Shown here piece after piece: positions 16,796-26,340 of a stretch of 64,000 nt of DNA (the first letter of the stretch is position 1; each line of letters begins with the position of its first letter). This stretch comes from Hyphomicrobiaceae bacterium (lineage in GTDB: Bacteria > Pseudomonadota > Alphaproteobacteria > Rhizobiales > Ancalomicrobiaceae). The position numbers and the translations under genes are program-made. A model generated the notes under the pieces. The model had not been told where the DNA came from. It ran no database searches and was given only the letters and a program-made list of their open reading frames with translations. The stretch is from assembly GCA_016793065.1 (NCBI GenBank), contig JAEULV010000099.1:38357-102356 (forward strand). The letters are read 5' to 3'.

Positions 16796-19096
16796 ATGAC
16801 CCAACCGGTTGCCCCCGTGAAGTTCGGCATCGGCGCCCGCGCCCTGCGCAAGGAAGACGCCAGCCTGATCACCGGGCATGGCCAGTTCACCGGCGACTAC
16901 ACCCCGCCGGGCACGCTCCATGCCGTGGTGCTGCGCTCGGTGATGGCCCATGCCCGCTTCACCCTCGCCAATCTCGACGAGGCCCGCACCGCCGAGGGCG
17001 TGCACCTGATCCTCACCGAGCCGGACATCGCCGATCTCGGCCTGCTGCCCTGCCGCGCGCTGATGAAGCAGCCGGACGGCTCGCTGCCCGCCGTGCCGCC
17101 CCGGCCGCTGCTCAACACCGACACCGTCCGCTATGTCGGCGATCCCATCGCCTTCGTCGTCGCCGACAGCGTCAACGCCGCCAAGTCCGCCGCCGAGGCG
17201 ATCTTTGTCGAATACGAGCCGCTCGACGTCGTTGCCGAAACCGGCCGCGCCCTTGATCCCGCCGCCCCGCTCGTCTGGCCCGATCGCGGCTCCAACCTCG
17301 CCTTCACCTATGCCTCGGGCGACGCCGACGCCACGGCAGCTGCCTTTGCCGGCGCCGCCCGCGTCGTCAGCCTCGATGTCGTCAACAACCGGCTGGTGCC
17401 CAACTACATGGAGGGCCGCGCCTGCGTCGCCGAATGGCACGCCGACACCGAGCGCTACACTCTGACGCTCGGCACCCAGGGCGGCCACGGCCTGCGCGAC
17501 ATCATCGCCAAGTCGATCCTCAGGATCGACCCCAAGGCGATCCGCGTCATCACGCCCGACGTCGGCGGCGGCTTCGGGCCGAAGACCTTCGTCTATCACG
17601 AATATCCCCTTGCCATGGTCGCAGCCAAGGCCCTCGGCCGGCCGGTGAAATGGGTGCAGGAACGCACCGAGCATTTCCTCTCCTGCGCCCATGGCCGCGA
17701 CAATCTCAGCCGCGTCGACCTCGCCTTCGACGCCAACCACCGCATCGTCGGCATGAAGGTCGACGTCGTCGCCAATATCGGCGCCTATTTCAACCAGTAC
17801 GCGCCGTTCATTCCCTGGGTCGGCGTCACCATGTCGACCGGACTTTACGATATTCCGGCCCTTGCGGTGAACGTTCGCGGCGTCCTCACCCACACCGCCC
17901 CGACCGATGCCTATCGCGGCGCCGGCCGGCCGGAAGCCGCCTACCTGATCGAGCGCGCCATCGATTTCGCCGCCGCCGAACTCGGCGTCGACCGGGTCGA
18001 ACTGCGCAAGATCAACTTCATCGCCCCGGCGCAACTGCCCTATCGCACGCCGACCGGCCGGCTCTACGACACCGGCGAGTTCGCCGGCCACCTCGACCGC
18101 GCCGTCGAGGCCTCCGGCTGGAACGACTTCCCCGCCCGTCGCGCCGCCTCCGCCGCCAACGGCAAGCTACGCGGCATAGGCCTTGCGTCCTATATCGAGG
18201 CCTGCGCCTTCCCCGGCGCCGAGGAGGCCAACCTCAGCCTCAACGACGACGGCTCCATCACCCTGTTCATCGGCACCCAGACCAACGGCCAGGGCCACGC
18301 CACCGCCTATGCCCAGGTCATCGCCGGTCACCTCGGCCTCGACATGGAACGCATTCACGTCGTCCAGGGCGACACCGACCAGGTCGCCAACGGTGGCGGC
18401 ACCGGCGGCTCCCGCTCGATCCCCCTCGGCGCCGCCTCGGTCGATCTCGCCTCCAAGGTGCTGGTGGAAAAGATCAAGGCCATCGCCGCCGACAAGTTCG
18501 AAACCGCCATCGCCGACCTCGAACTCGACGCCGGCCGCGTCCGCATCGCTGGTACCGATCGCGAAATGACCCTGAGCGAGATCGCCGCCGCCGCGCCCGA
18601 CGCCGAGGCACGCAAGGCCAAGGCCGCCTTCAAGCAGGCCGAGGCCACCTATCCCAACGGCACGCAGGTGTGTGAACTGGAAGTCGACCCGTTGACCGGC
18701 GCCGTCGAGATCCTCGCCTATACCAGCATCGACGATTTCGGCGTTACCCTGAACCCGATCCTGCTCGCCGGCCAGATCCATGGCGGCATCGCCCAGGGCA
18801 TCGGCCAGGCCCTCACCGAAAACACCGTCTACGACGCCGACGGGCAGCTGCTGACCGCCTCGTTCATGGACTACGGTATGCCGCGCGCCGACCAGATCCC
18901 GAGCTTCCACTTCGAGACCCGCAACGTCCCCTCGACCACCAACATGCTCGGGATCAAGGGCGCCGGCGAGGCCGGCACCATCGGCGCCTGCCCGGCGGTG
19001 ATGAACGCCCTCGTCGATGCCCTCGCCGTCCGTGGCATCCGCCACATCGACATGCCGGCAACCCCGGAAAAGGTATGGGCGCGGCTGAACCGCTGA
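16796..19096 (+). CDS. Xanthine dehydrogenase-family molybdopterin-binding large subunit, orphan
   Basis: About 766 residues, starting MTQPVAPVKFG after GAGAGGACAAGCC. It shows the two domains of Mo-hydroxylase large subunits: an a/b-hammerhead (about 20-130) and the Mo-binding region with VGGGFGPK (about 256), AYRGAGRPEA (about 372) and the putative catalytic Glu725 in KGAGEAGTIG. The loop AYRGAGRPEA differs from AYRCSFR of true CO dehydrogenase, so a CO function is unlikely. The usual neighbours, a 2Fe-2S small subunit and an FAD medium subunit, are missing on both sides. Substrate is unknown; aldehyde or N-heterocycle oxidation is typical of the family. Confidence 0.88.
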   Translation: MTQPVAPVKFGIGARALRKEDASLITGHGQFTGDYTPPGTLHAVVLRSVMAHARFTLANLDEARTAEGVHLILTEPDIADLGLLPCRALMKQPDGSLPAVPPRPLLNTDTVRYVGDPIAFVVADSVNAAKSAAEAIFVEYEPLDVVAETGRALDPAAPLVWPDRGSNLAFTYASGDADATAAAFAGAARVVSLDVVNNRLVPNYMEGRACVAEWHADTERYTLTLGTQGGHGLRDIIAKSILRIDPKAIRVITPDVGGGFGPKTFVYHEYPLAMVAAKALGRPVKWVQERTEHFLSCAHGRDNLSRVDLAFDANHRIVGMKVDVVANIGAYFNQYAPFIPWVGVTMSTGLYDIPALAVNVRGVLTHTAPTDAYRGAGRPEAAYLIERAIDFAAAELGVDRVELRKINFIAPAQLPYRTPTGRLYDTGEFAGHLDRAVEASGWNDFPARRAASAANGKLRGIGLASYIEACAFPGAEEANLSLNDDGSITLFIGTQTNGQGHATAYAQVIAGHLGLDMERIHVVQGDTDQVANGGGTGGSRSIPLGAASVDLASKVLVEKIKAIAADKFETAIADLELDAGRVRIAGTDREMTLSEIAAAAPDAEARKAKAAFKQAEATYPNGTQVCELEVDPLTGAVEILAYTSIDDFGVTLNPILLAGQIHGGIAQGIGQALTENTVYDADGQLLTASFMDYGMPRADQIPSFHFETRNVPSTTNMLGIKGAGEAGTIGACPAVMNALVDALAVRGIRHIDMPATPEKVWARLNR

Positions 19097-19201
19097 CGCG
19101 CCGTCCCCGCGCCGATCCGGCGAGCGGCCGCCGCAAGTTGGCGATTGTCTGGGACGATCAATGTGCTAGCGTCGCCGCGAAACAAGATGGGGGCAGCCGG
19201 A

Positions 19202-19741
19202 ATGCGTGCGTGGATCATGGCGGTGCTGGTCGGTATGGCGGGGGCCTGGGCCCAGCCGGCAATGGCGCAAGGATGCGCGGCCAAGCTCAGCGTGCCCTGG
19301 GCCGGCGCCGACGGCGTATCGATCGTCGTCGCCTCGAGCGGGCCGAAATGCGCCACCGCCAAGATTCGGCTTGATCTGCGCGATCGCGCCGGCACCGAGA
19401 CCGAGGTCTATGTCGGCAAGGTCGATGAAAACGCCGCCTTCTACGAGGTCACCGATCTCGCCTCGATGAAGAAGGCGCTGGGCGCGTGGATCGTTGACGC
19501 CGCCAAGGCGCGCAAGACCACCGCCGACCTGCCGCGCTGGGCAAAGGGCAAGGAACAGCCGATGAACGGCGAGTTCCCCTTCTATCCCGACGAAGGCGTC
19601 GACCGCTCGATGTATGAGGATCTGCGCGGACAGAAGCGGCCGATGCTGTGCTACATTCAGGGGATGGAGAGCGAGGCCTGCATCTTCCTTGATGGCCACG
19701 GCGACGCCAACATGATCGGCGCCCAGAGCTTCCCCGGCTGA
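19202..19741 (+). CDS. Predicted exported protein of unknown function
   Basis: About 179 residues starting MRAWIMAVLVG, with a clear signal peptide ending in the cleavage-like PAMA-QG. A GGGGG stretch just upstream supports this ATG over one 15 bases earlier. The mature part has four or five Cys (two near CAAKL/GPKCATAK, two near MLCYIQGMESEACIF), consistent with disulphides in the periplasm. No family was recognised. It faces the MFS gene tail to tail. Confidence 0.7.
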   Translation: MRAWIMAVLVGMAGAWAQPAMAQGCAAKLSVPWAGADGVSIVVASSGPKCATAKIRLDLRDRAGTETEVYVGKVDENAAFYEVTDLASMKKALGAWIVDAAKARKTTADLPRWAKGKEQPMNGEFPFYPDEGVDRSMYEDLRGQKRPMLCYIQGMESEACIFLDGHGDANMIGAQSFPG

Positions 19742-19748
19742 TCCGTCC

Positions 19749-20909
19749 TCAACCGCTCGTACCGCCGACGCGAATGACGCGCGTGGCGACAAGCCCGAGG
19801 CCGGCGAGCCCGGCCCCGGCCAGCGCGATCGTGCCGGCATAGCCGAGCGACCCGACAAGCGCGCCGGCCAGCGTCGGCCCGATGCCCTGTCCGACGAAGA
19901 ACGCAAACGCGAACAGCGAAAACGCCGAGCCGCGCGCCTCCGGCGCCATCTCGGTCGCCCGCAGTTGCAGCGTGTTGTGGAAGTAATAGAAGCCGAAGCC
20001 GGTGGCGAGCCAGACCAGCCCATAGCCCGGCAGCGGCATCTCGAAGAGGAACAGCACCGGCATCAGCCCCAGCATCAGCCCGCCGAAGCGCAGGCCGCCC
20101 GACGGCCCGAGCCAGCCGAGCAGCCGGTTGACCGCCAGGCTGAAAACGATGCCGCCAAGGCCGAAACAGGCGATCACCACGCCGATCTCGGTGAAGCTGG
20201 CGCCGCGAATCTCATGCAGGTAGGGCGAGATGAACGGCACGATGCCGAACACCAGAAGCCCCTCGACGAACACCACCGCCAAGAGCCGCCGCGACGCTGG
20301 CCGCGAGCCGATCTCGACATAACGCGCGCCGAGCGCCGTCGGATTGAGCGAAAACGCCGGGTTGGGACTGTCCGCCAGCCGCAGCAGCGCGAGCCCGACG
20401 CCGACCGCCAGCGTCGCCGCGCCATAGCCCGCCAGCACCATCCGCCACGGCAGGTGATCGGCGAGGATGCCGGTCAGCACGCCGCCGGTGATCGAGCCGA
20501 GGATCACCGCCACCATGAACCGCGACAGGAACGCCTGCCGCTTGTCGATGGCGATGCAGTCGCCGATGGTGGCAAGCCCCAGCGGGATGATTGCCCCGCC
20601 GATCATCCCCGACAGGAACCGCGCCGCCAGCATCGGGCCGAAACCCGGCGCTAAAGCCGTCGCGACGATGGTGAGGCCGAGCCCGATGACGGCGATCCGC
20701 GCCACCTTCAGCTTGCCATGGCGATCGCCGAGCGGTCCCCAGACCAGTTGGAACACCCCGTAGGGCACCGCATAGGCCGACGCCAGCAACGCCACCGTGC
20801 TTGATTCGATGCCGAGGTCACCGCCGATCAGCGGCATGATCGGATCGGTCATCCGCATCACGATCGTCGACAGGAAAGCGGCAGCCGCGAGGGCGAGAAT
20901 GACCGGCAT
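19749..20909 (-). CDS. Major facilitator superfamily transporter (drug/metabolite efflux type)
   Basis: About 386 residues with twelve predicted membrane segments. The N-terminal half carries the MFS motif A-like loop GPLGDRHGKLKVAR between TM2 and TM3, and TM5 contains VILGSITGGVLTGILAD, the antiporter-type motif C region. The short termini fit DHA-type exporters. The gene stands alone, and no regulator is adjacent to hint at the substrate. Confidence 0.88.
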   Translation of the reverse strand: MPVILALAAAAFLSTIVMRMTDPIMPLIGGDLGIESSTVALLASAYAVPYGVFQLVWGPLGDRHGKLKVARIAVIGLGLTIVATALAPGFGPMLAARFLSGMIGGAIIPLGLATIGDCIAIDKRQAFLSRFMVAVILGSITGGVLTGILADHLPWRMVLAGYGAATLAVGVGLALLRLADSPNPAFSLNPTALGARYVEIGSRPASRRLLAVVFVEGLLVFGIVPFISPYLHEIRGASFTEIGVVIACFGLGGIVFSLAVNRLLGWLGPSGGLRFGGLMLGLMPVLFLFEMPLPGYGLVWLATGFGFYYFHNTLQLRATEMAPEARGSAFSLFAFAFFVGQGIGPTLAGALVGSLGYAGTIALAGAGLAGLGLVATRVIRVGGTSG

Positions 20910-21065
20910 GAAAATGAAGACCTGAACTGTTCGACCCTTCGGTCGGGCATCGCCCCGCGCCGGCGCTCGCGACGCGGCCGTCGCGGCCGGCCGGTCCGTG
21001 CTTGTCTCGCCCGGATCAGTCGCCGACGCCAGCCGCGCGGCGAATGGCAGCCATGCCGGCCGCCC

Positions 21066-22112
21066 TCACCCGCCCTTGGCCAGGACAGCGTCCGCCCGCT
21101 GGTCGCGCACGCCCTGGGCACTGCGCAGGCATTCCATGAACTGGCGGGCCGACGCCTCCCACGAGAACGTCAGCGCATGCGCCCGCGCCGTCTCCCGCGA
21201 CAGCGCCAGGCAATCGATCGCCGCCTGCCGCAGGTCCCAGCCGAGCCGGCCGGCGCCGCTGTCGCCGATGATGTCGAGCGGCCCCGTCACCGGAAACGCC
21301 GCCACCGGCACCCCCGACGCCAGCGCCTCGACCACCACATTGCCGAACGTGTCGGTGAGCGAGGGGAACACGAACACGTCGCCCATCGAATAGAGCGCGT
21401 AGAGCTCCTCGCCGGTCTTGGCGCCGGTGAAGGTTACGTCCGGATATTTCACCTTGAGTTCGTCAAGCTGCGGTCCGCCGCCGACCACCAGCTTCGAGCC
21501 CGGCAGATCGAGCTTGAGGAAGGCCTCGAGGTTCTTTTCCACCGCCACCCGCCCGACATGCAGGAACACCGGCCGCGGGAGATCGAGCGGCCGCCCCTCG
21601 CGCGGGTGGAACTTGTCGGTATCGACGCCGCGTGACCAGATCAGCAGGTTCTTGAACCGCTTGGCCGTGAGTTCCGCGCGCAGGCTCTCGGTCGCCACCA
21701 GGCAGCCGGCGGCGGAATTGTGGAACCGCCGCAGCCAGGCATAGGACCACGCCAGCGGCACCGGTAGCCGCGCCCGCAGGTATTCCGGAAACCGGGTGTG
21801 ATAGCTGGTGGTATAGCCGCGTCCGGTCTTCAGCGCGATCCGCCGCGCAATCAACCCCAGCGGCCCCTCGGTGGCGATGTGGATATAGTCCGGCGCGATC
21901 TCGGCGATCCGCCGCGCCACGGTCTTCTGCCGCGTCAGGCTCAGCCGGATTTCCGGATAGGTCGGGCAAGGCAACGTGCGGAAATCCGCCGGCGTGAGGA
22001 ATTCCACCTCCTCGCCCAGCTTGACCAGTTCCTCCGACAGCCGCTCAAGGGTGCGCACAACACCGTTGATCTGAGGCCGCCAGGCATCGGTGACGATCAG
22101 AACTCGACTCAT
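21066..22112 (-). CDS. Family 4 glycosyltransferase, paired with an LpxH-like phosphatase
   Basis: About 348 residues, starting MSRVLIVTDAWRPQINGVV, whose ATG overlaps the stop of the upstream phosphatase by four bases. The GT-B fold shows the acceptor loop NGVVRTLERL and SYHTRFPEYLRAR, and the donor site in HVGRVAVEKNLEAFL and FVFPSLTDTFGNVVVEALASG (in two parts), with the E-x7-E-like motif. It resembles GT4 enzymes that mannosylate or glucosylate diacylglycerol or phosphatidylinositol-type acceptors. Coupling to a UDP-diacylglucosamine pyrophosphatase-like gene suggests a glycolipid product at the inner membrane; the exact sugar is unknown. Confidence 0.87.
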   Translation of the reverse strand: MSRVLIVTDAWRPQINGVVRTLERLSEELVKLGEEVEFLTPADFRTLPCPTYPEIRLSLTRQKTVARRIAEIAPDYIHIATEGPLGLIARRIALKTGRGYTTSYHTRFPEYLRARLPVPLAWSYAWLRRFHNSAAGCLVATESLRAELTAKRFKNLLIWSRGVDTDKFHPREGRPLDLPRPVFLHVGRVAVEKNLEAFLKLDLPGSKLVVGGGPQLDELKVKYPDVTFTGAKTGEELYALYSMGDVFVFPSLTDTFGNVVVEALASGVPVAAFPVTGPLDIIGDSGAGRLGWDLRQAAIDCLALSRETARAHALTFSWEASARQFMECLRSAQGVRDQRADAVLAKGG

Positions 22113-22924
22113 GCCGCAGGCCGCGCCTTTCCGCTCTCGTCGGCGGTTGATGTCTCCGCCGCCGCCTGCTCCGGCCAATGAACCAATTCGAGCCGACCGT
22201 CAACGTTCTCCAGCACCGCCGTGCAGCTTTCCACCCAGTCGCCGGTGTTGACGTAGCTGAATTGCGGGCCTTCCTCGATCGCCGCCGTGTGAATGTGGCC
22301 GCAGATGATGCCGTCCACCCCGCGCTTGCGCGCCGCATTCGACAGCGTATCGCGATAGGAGCCGATGGCGTTCACCGCGCCCTTCACCTTGGACTTCGCC
22401 CATGCCGACAGCGACCACGGCGAGAAGCCCAACCGGCGGCGGACGAAATTGATCGGCCAGTTGACCTGCATCGCCGCCACATAGGCCCAGTCGCCCAGCA
22501 GCGCCAGCCAGCGGGCATTGCCGACGACGACGTCGAACTCGTCGCCATGCATCACCAGGAAGCGCCGGCCGTCGGCCGTCACATGCACCGCATCCCGCTT
22601 CACCTCGACGACGCCGAACTGGTGGCCGACATAATCGCGGGCAAATTCGTCGTGATTGCCCGGAATATAGACAACCCGCGCCCCCTGCGACCCCGCCCGC
22701 AGCAGGGTCTGCAGCACGTCCATGTGGCTCGGCGGCCAGTACCAGGTCTTGCGCAGCCGCCAGCCGTCGACCAGATCGCCGACAATGAAGATCGTCCCGG
22801 CCTGATGATGGCGCAGGAAATCCAGCAGGCGCTCCGCCTTCGCCCCCTTCGTGCCCAGATGCACGTCGGAAATGAACAGGGCCCGCACTTGCCGAACCGT
22901 CCGCGCCGTCACGTCGTCGCCCAT
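22109..22924 (-). CDS. LpxH-like UDP-2,3-diacylglucosamine diphosphatase (metallophosphoesterase)
   Basis: About 271 residues from MGDDVTARTV, with GGAGGCGG upstream. The metallophosphoesterase motifs are complete: FISDVHLGTKG, VGDLVDGWRL, PGNHDEFAR, VMHGDEFD and CGHIHTA. In this subfamily, members near the lipid A pathway hydrolyse UDP-diacylglucosamine; other rhizobial copies are uncharacterised. It is translated together with the downstream glycosyltransferase. The short region 22925-23195 upstream holds no gene. Confidence 0.8.
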   Translation of the reverse strand: MGDDVTARTVRQVRALFISDVHLGTKGAKAERLLDFLRHHQAGTIFIVGDLVDGWRLRKTWYWPPSHMDVLQTLLRAGSQGARVVYIPGNHDEFARDYVGHQFGVVEVKRDAVHVTADGRRFLVMHGDEFDVVVGNARWLALLGDWAYVAAMQVNWPINFVRRRLGFSPWSLSAWAKSKVKGAVNAIGSYRDTLSNAARKRGVDGIICGHIHTAAIEEGPQFSYVNTGDWVESCTAVLENVDGRLELVHWPEQAAAETSTADESGKARPAA

Positions 22925-23147
22925 CACCGGCTTCCGCCTCCACCCTTCACGGAAAGCCCCCGCGCCACGGGAGCCCCGACGCTGTCCCATCGCCAATACG
23001 ACGAAGGCCCGAGCCCGGATCGAGCATGATCGGGGCCAATTGAGTCCTTCCCATGATCGCATTCGCCCGGCCCGATGCCAACCGATGTCGGACGCGACCG
23101 ATCGGCTCGCCAGCCGCAGGCAGCGATCGCCACCCCGCAACGGCAAA

Positions 23148-23171
23148 GGGGCCGGCGTTTCCACCGGCCCC
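23148..23171 (-). terminator. Weak hairpin terminator after the FadL-like gene
   Basis: The 8-bp stem GGGGCCGG/CCGGCCCC has an 8-base loop and is followed on the minus strand by only TTT. It lies 24 bases after the stop of the porin gene. Confidence 0.5.
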
Positions 23172-23195
23172 TGCCCAGACTTCCGCGCGTAACGA

Positions 23196-24491
23196 TCAGA
23201 ACTTGGCGTTGACCGGCAGCGGCTCCGCCTTCGGCGGCTCATCCCACTTGTAGCGGACGGCAAGGCCGATGATGTTGATGTTGGTATCCGACTTGCCGGT
23301 GAACGGCGCGAGCGGGTTGGCGTTCGGATTGGCCGCGACACTGCTCAGGTCGTAGGTCGCGCTGATCGTGTTGATATGGGTATAGGCCAGATCGAACGAC
23401 AGTCGGCTCGAGTAGTTGTAGGTCGCGCCGGCACTCAGCCACAGACGATCGGCATCCGGAACGCCCATCGTCCGGATATGGTCCGGGATCGGCGAAATCT
23501 CATAGCCAACGCCAGCCCGGAACGTCAGGCTTTCCGAATACTTGTATTCGGCGCCGATCGCGAAGTACCAGCCGTCGTCATAGTTGAAGTTGTTCAGCGT
23601 CGTCAGCGTCGCGCCGTTCGCCTTGGCAACGATCGGCGTCGGGCCGAGCGAACTCCAGCCGACCCACTCGGCCGAGGCCGAAACCGTCCACTGGTCGTTG
23701 ATCTTCTGGCGGATGCCGATGGTGGCCATCTGCGGCAGGGTGATATCGGCCGTCACCTTGGTCCCGCGCGGCACCAGCAACGCCGGCGCCGAGAACTTGC
23801 CGCCGATGTCGTGCTCGATCGCCGAGCGATAGCCGATACCGATTTCGGTGCCGGCGACGGGCTTGTAGGTCACGCCGGCGGTGAAGCCGAAGCCCCAGTC
23901 ATTGCCCTTGAGTTCGAGCCCACCCGGGATGCCGCGCGTGAAGCGGACCGAGAAGTACTGAGCCTGCAGACCGGCGGCGACGCTGAGCTGATCGCTGAAT
24001 TGATAGCCGACGATGGCATTCAGGTTGATCGATCGCACCTGCGAGGTGGCGGCGTAGAAGCTGCCGGTGCCGCCCGTGCCCCACGGGTTCTGGTACTTCG
24101 TCAGCGAACCGTACGGCGCCGCCGTATGCAGACCGACGAAAAAGCCGTTGTTCAGCGGGATCGCGGTATAGGACGTCGGAATCCAGCCGAAGGTATCGGA
24201 ACTGGCCGAGCCGGTGCCGCCAAGATTGGTCTGCTGGATGTCAACCGAAGACCACACCAGCGAATGATGGCTTTCCGAGGTGCGCACCTTGGCGGTGGTG
24301 ACGACGGCCGGGTTCCAGTACATGCCCGAGATCGACGGGCCGGGCGCGCCGACGCCGGCATAAGCCTGGCCGAGATAATAGCCGGACTGCTGGCGGGTGC
24401 CGAAGGCGCCGGCCTGGGCCTGCGCGGTCATCAGCGCGGCGCCGACGAGGGCAACCGACGACATCCAGAGGTACTTCTTCGTGACTGACAT
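23196..24491 (-). CDS. OmpP1/FadL-family outer-membrane transport protein
   Basis: About 431 residues. The start MSVTKKYLWM gives a signal peptide cut near AQA-GAFGTRQQSG. The mature protein is a 14-strand-type barrel with the family N-terminal hatch motif YYLGQAYAGVGAPGPSISG...YWNPA and a C-terminal Phe (LPVNAKF) for BAM recognition. FadL-type channels pass long-chain fatty acids and other hydrophobic compounds across the outer membrane. The AT-rich region upstream should hold its promoter. It is a single-gene transcript. Confidence 0.92.
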   Translation of the reverse strand: MSVTKKYLWMSSVALVGAALMTAQAQAGAFGTRQQSGYYLGQAYAGVGAPGPSISGMYWNPAVVTTAKVRTSESHHSLVWSSVDIQQTNLGGTGSASSDTFGWIPTSYTAIPLNNGFFVGLHTAAPYGSLTKYQNPWGTGGTGSFYAATSQVRSINLNAIVGYQFSDQLSVAAGLQAQYFSVRFTRGIPGGLELKGNDWGFGFTAGVTYKPVAGTEIGIGYRSAIEHDIGGKFSAPALLVPRGTKVTADITLPQMATIGIRQKINDQWTVSASAEWVGWSSLGPTPIVAKANGATLTTLNNFNYDDGWYFAIGAEYKYSESLTFRAGVGYEISPIPDHIRTMGVPDADRLWLSAGATYNYSSRLSFDLAYTHINTISATYDLSSVAANPNANPLAPFTGKSDTNINIIGLAVRYKWDEPPKAEPLPVNAKF

Positions 24492-25073
24492 GGCGGTGAA
24501 CCTGTTCCTCCCGAGTCGACCGGGGATCGACTGCCTTCTTTGTGACAAACTAAATCCGAAGCCCGCTCGCCTCGCAACTGCCTCGTCTTTCGCCGCAGCC
24601 ACTCGCAAACCGGCGCGAAAACCGTGAATTCAACCGATTGATTTAACGCAATTTTACGAAAACGTAGCGGAATCAAACCTGTGACGCGAAAAGCAGCCGA
24701 ACCGGCACCGGCTTGAATTCGATCGCCATTTATTGAACAAAGATCATTAAAATGCATTCATCCGACTTTGCTACAGAATGTTGCAGTTTGGTCACAATTT
24801 GAGCAGCGTTCAAAAATCCGTTGCCGACAGCGACGCCCCGCCTGCAGCCGCTTGCGCCAAGGTGCACGGCTTCGCGCACGTCGCCGCGCGGAGCCGGCAT
24901 GTCGAAAGCCGCTATCCCCCGGCGCCGTCTCCGGGCATGGTGACCGTCCTGCCGTTCGCAACGTCGTTGCCCGCGATCGACCGCCGTTTGCCGGCATCAA
25001 GCCCGTCGGCGATGCCGCGCCGTCCTCGACAGCCCTCCCCCGCAATGCTCCTCGCTACCCGGATCGTCACGCT
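24492..25073. other. Divergent intergenic region between the FadL-like and DMT genes
   Basis: The half nearest the porin (about 24600-24790) is AT-rich and probably carries its promoter, although no confident -35/-10 pair was found. The half nearest the DMT gene (24800-25070) is GC-rich. It is open in the DMT frame, but its product is Arg-rich and unlike a membrane-protein N-terminus, so I treat it as untranslated leader. Confidence 0.5.
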
Positions 25074-25997
25074 TTGCTCTCCTCCCTGCCCCGCCCGCTG
25101 ATCGGCATCGGCCTGAAGCTCGCCTCCACCATGGTGTTTGCCATGATGGTCGCCCTGGTCAAGCTGACCGGCGGACGCCTGCCGACGACAGAGGTGGTGT
25201 TCTTCCGCAATGCCTTCGCCCTGCTGCCGGTGTTTCTGATGGTCTGGAGCATGGGCCACCTCGGCGATCTCGCCACAGGCCGGCCGTTGATCCACGTCAC
25301 CCGCGCCCTCTCCGGCGTCGCCGCCATGACGCTGTGGTTCGCCTCGCTCCAGCGCATGCACATCGCCGAGGCCCAGGCCATCGTCTTTGCCGCGCCGATC
25401 CTCGTCGTCGTCCTCTCGGCGCTGATCCTGCGCGAGACGGTGCGGATCTATCGCTGGAGTGCCGTCATCGTCGGCTTCGTCGGCGTCGTCATCATGCTGT
25501 CGCCGCACATCGATGCCGCCCGCATGCTCGCCGGCGACGACCGTTCCATCGGCGCGCTGATGGCGCTTGCCTCCGCCCTGTTCATGGCGCTGGCGGTGAT
25601 CCAGGTCCGCTCGCTGGTCAAGACCGAGAAGACCGGCGCGATCGTGCTGTATTTCTCGCTGCTGGCGACCCTGCTCTCGGGCGCCATCCTGCCGTTCAAC
25701 TGGGTGACGCCCTCCGCCTACGACGCCACGCTGCTGGTCGCCGCCGGCTTTCTCGGCGGCCTCGGCCAGATCCTGTTCACCCAGTCATTTCGCTATGCCG
25801 ATGCCTCGGTCATCGCCCCGATCGAGTACATGTCGCTGATCTGGATCGTTATTCTCGGCTACATCCTGTTCGGCGACCTGCCGGAGCCGACCATGTGGAT
25901 CGGCGCGCCGTTCGTCATCAGCGCCGGCGTCTTCATCGCCTGGCGCGAGCGCAAGCGCTCGCCCGTAGCACCGCCGCCGGATATCAGAACGCCTTGA
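25074..25997 (+). CDS. EamA/DMT-family membrane permease
   Basis: About 307 residues with ten predicted membrane helices in two EamA repeats (about 5-140 and 155-295). The conserved LASTMVFAMMVALVKLTGGRLP and VVFFRNAFALLP are at the start of repeat 1. No ATG precedes the first helix near the right place, so I chose TTG at 25074 (product LLSSLPRPLIGIG). The start is uncertain, and the first in-frame ATG downstream would cut into TM1. Members export amino acids or metabolites. The 3' end overlaps the convergent AsnC-domain gene by 14 bases. Confidence 0.8.
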   Translation: MLSSLPRPLIGIGLKLASTMVFAMMVALVKLTGGRLPTTEVVFFRNAFALLPVFLMVWSMGHLGDLATGRPLIHVTRALSGVAAMTLWFASLQRMHIAEAQAIVFAAPILVVVLSALILRETVRIYRWSAVIVGFVGVVIMLSPHIDAARMLAGDDRSIGALMALASALFMALAVIQVRSLVKTEKTGAIVLYFSLLATLLSGAILPFNWVTPSAYDATLLVAAGFLGGLGQILFTQSFRYADASVIAPIEYMSLIWIVILGYILFGDLPEPTMWIGAPFVISAGVFIAWRERKRSPVAPPPDIRTP

Positions 25998-26220
25998 AGG
26001 TGATGATCGTCTTGGTGTCCTGGATGCCGGGAATCCGCTGCACCCGCTCATTGACAAAGTGGCCGATATCGTCGCTGTCCTCGACATAGAACTTGGCGAT
26101 CAGGTCATGGTCGCCGGCGGTCGAGTAGACCTCCGAGGCGATCTCGGCATCGGCCAGCGCATGCGCGACGTCATAGGCCCGGCCGAGCTGGCATTTGATC
26201 AGGACGAAGAACGGTTTCAT
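25984..26220 (-). CDS. Stand-alone Lrp/AsnC ligand-binding (RAM) domain protein
   Basis: About 78 residues, starting MKPFFVLIKCQLGRAYDVA. It is a complete RAM domain (b-a-b-b-a-b) without the helix-turn-helix of Lrp proteins; the ligand-pocket-like loop STAGDHDLIAKFYVED is present. Such SraA-like small proteins oligomerise and bind amino acids, but they cannot bind DNA alone. It converges on the DMT permease gene and overlaps its end, so antisense coupling of the two is possible. Confidence 0.85.
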   Translation of the reverse strand: MKPFFVLIKCQLGRAYDVAHALADAEIASEVYSTAGDHDLIAKFYVEDSDDIGHFVNERVQRIPGIQDTKTIITFKAF

Positions 26221-26340
26221 TGACGCACTCGGTCATCTGGACGCCGGAACGGAACGTCCGCCGACGCGGGCGGCAGCGCCGCCCCTGCCCAGACAAGAGC
26301 CGATCCGCGTCGCGCTGGCAAGTCCGCCGTCGCCGCCGGA

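Noticed and set aside
16583..18091. 502-codon minus-strand frame opposite the molybdopterin subunit
   Set aside because: Shadow of the XDH-family gene; Gly/Asp-rich product without motifs.
16796..19096. Carbon monoxide dehydrogenase (CoxL)
   Set aside because: The active-site loop reads AYRGAGRPEA and not AYRCSFR, and coxM/coxS are absent.
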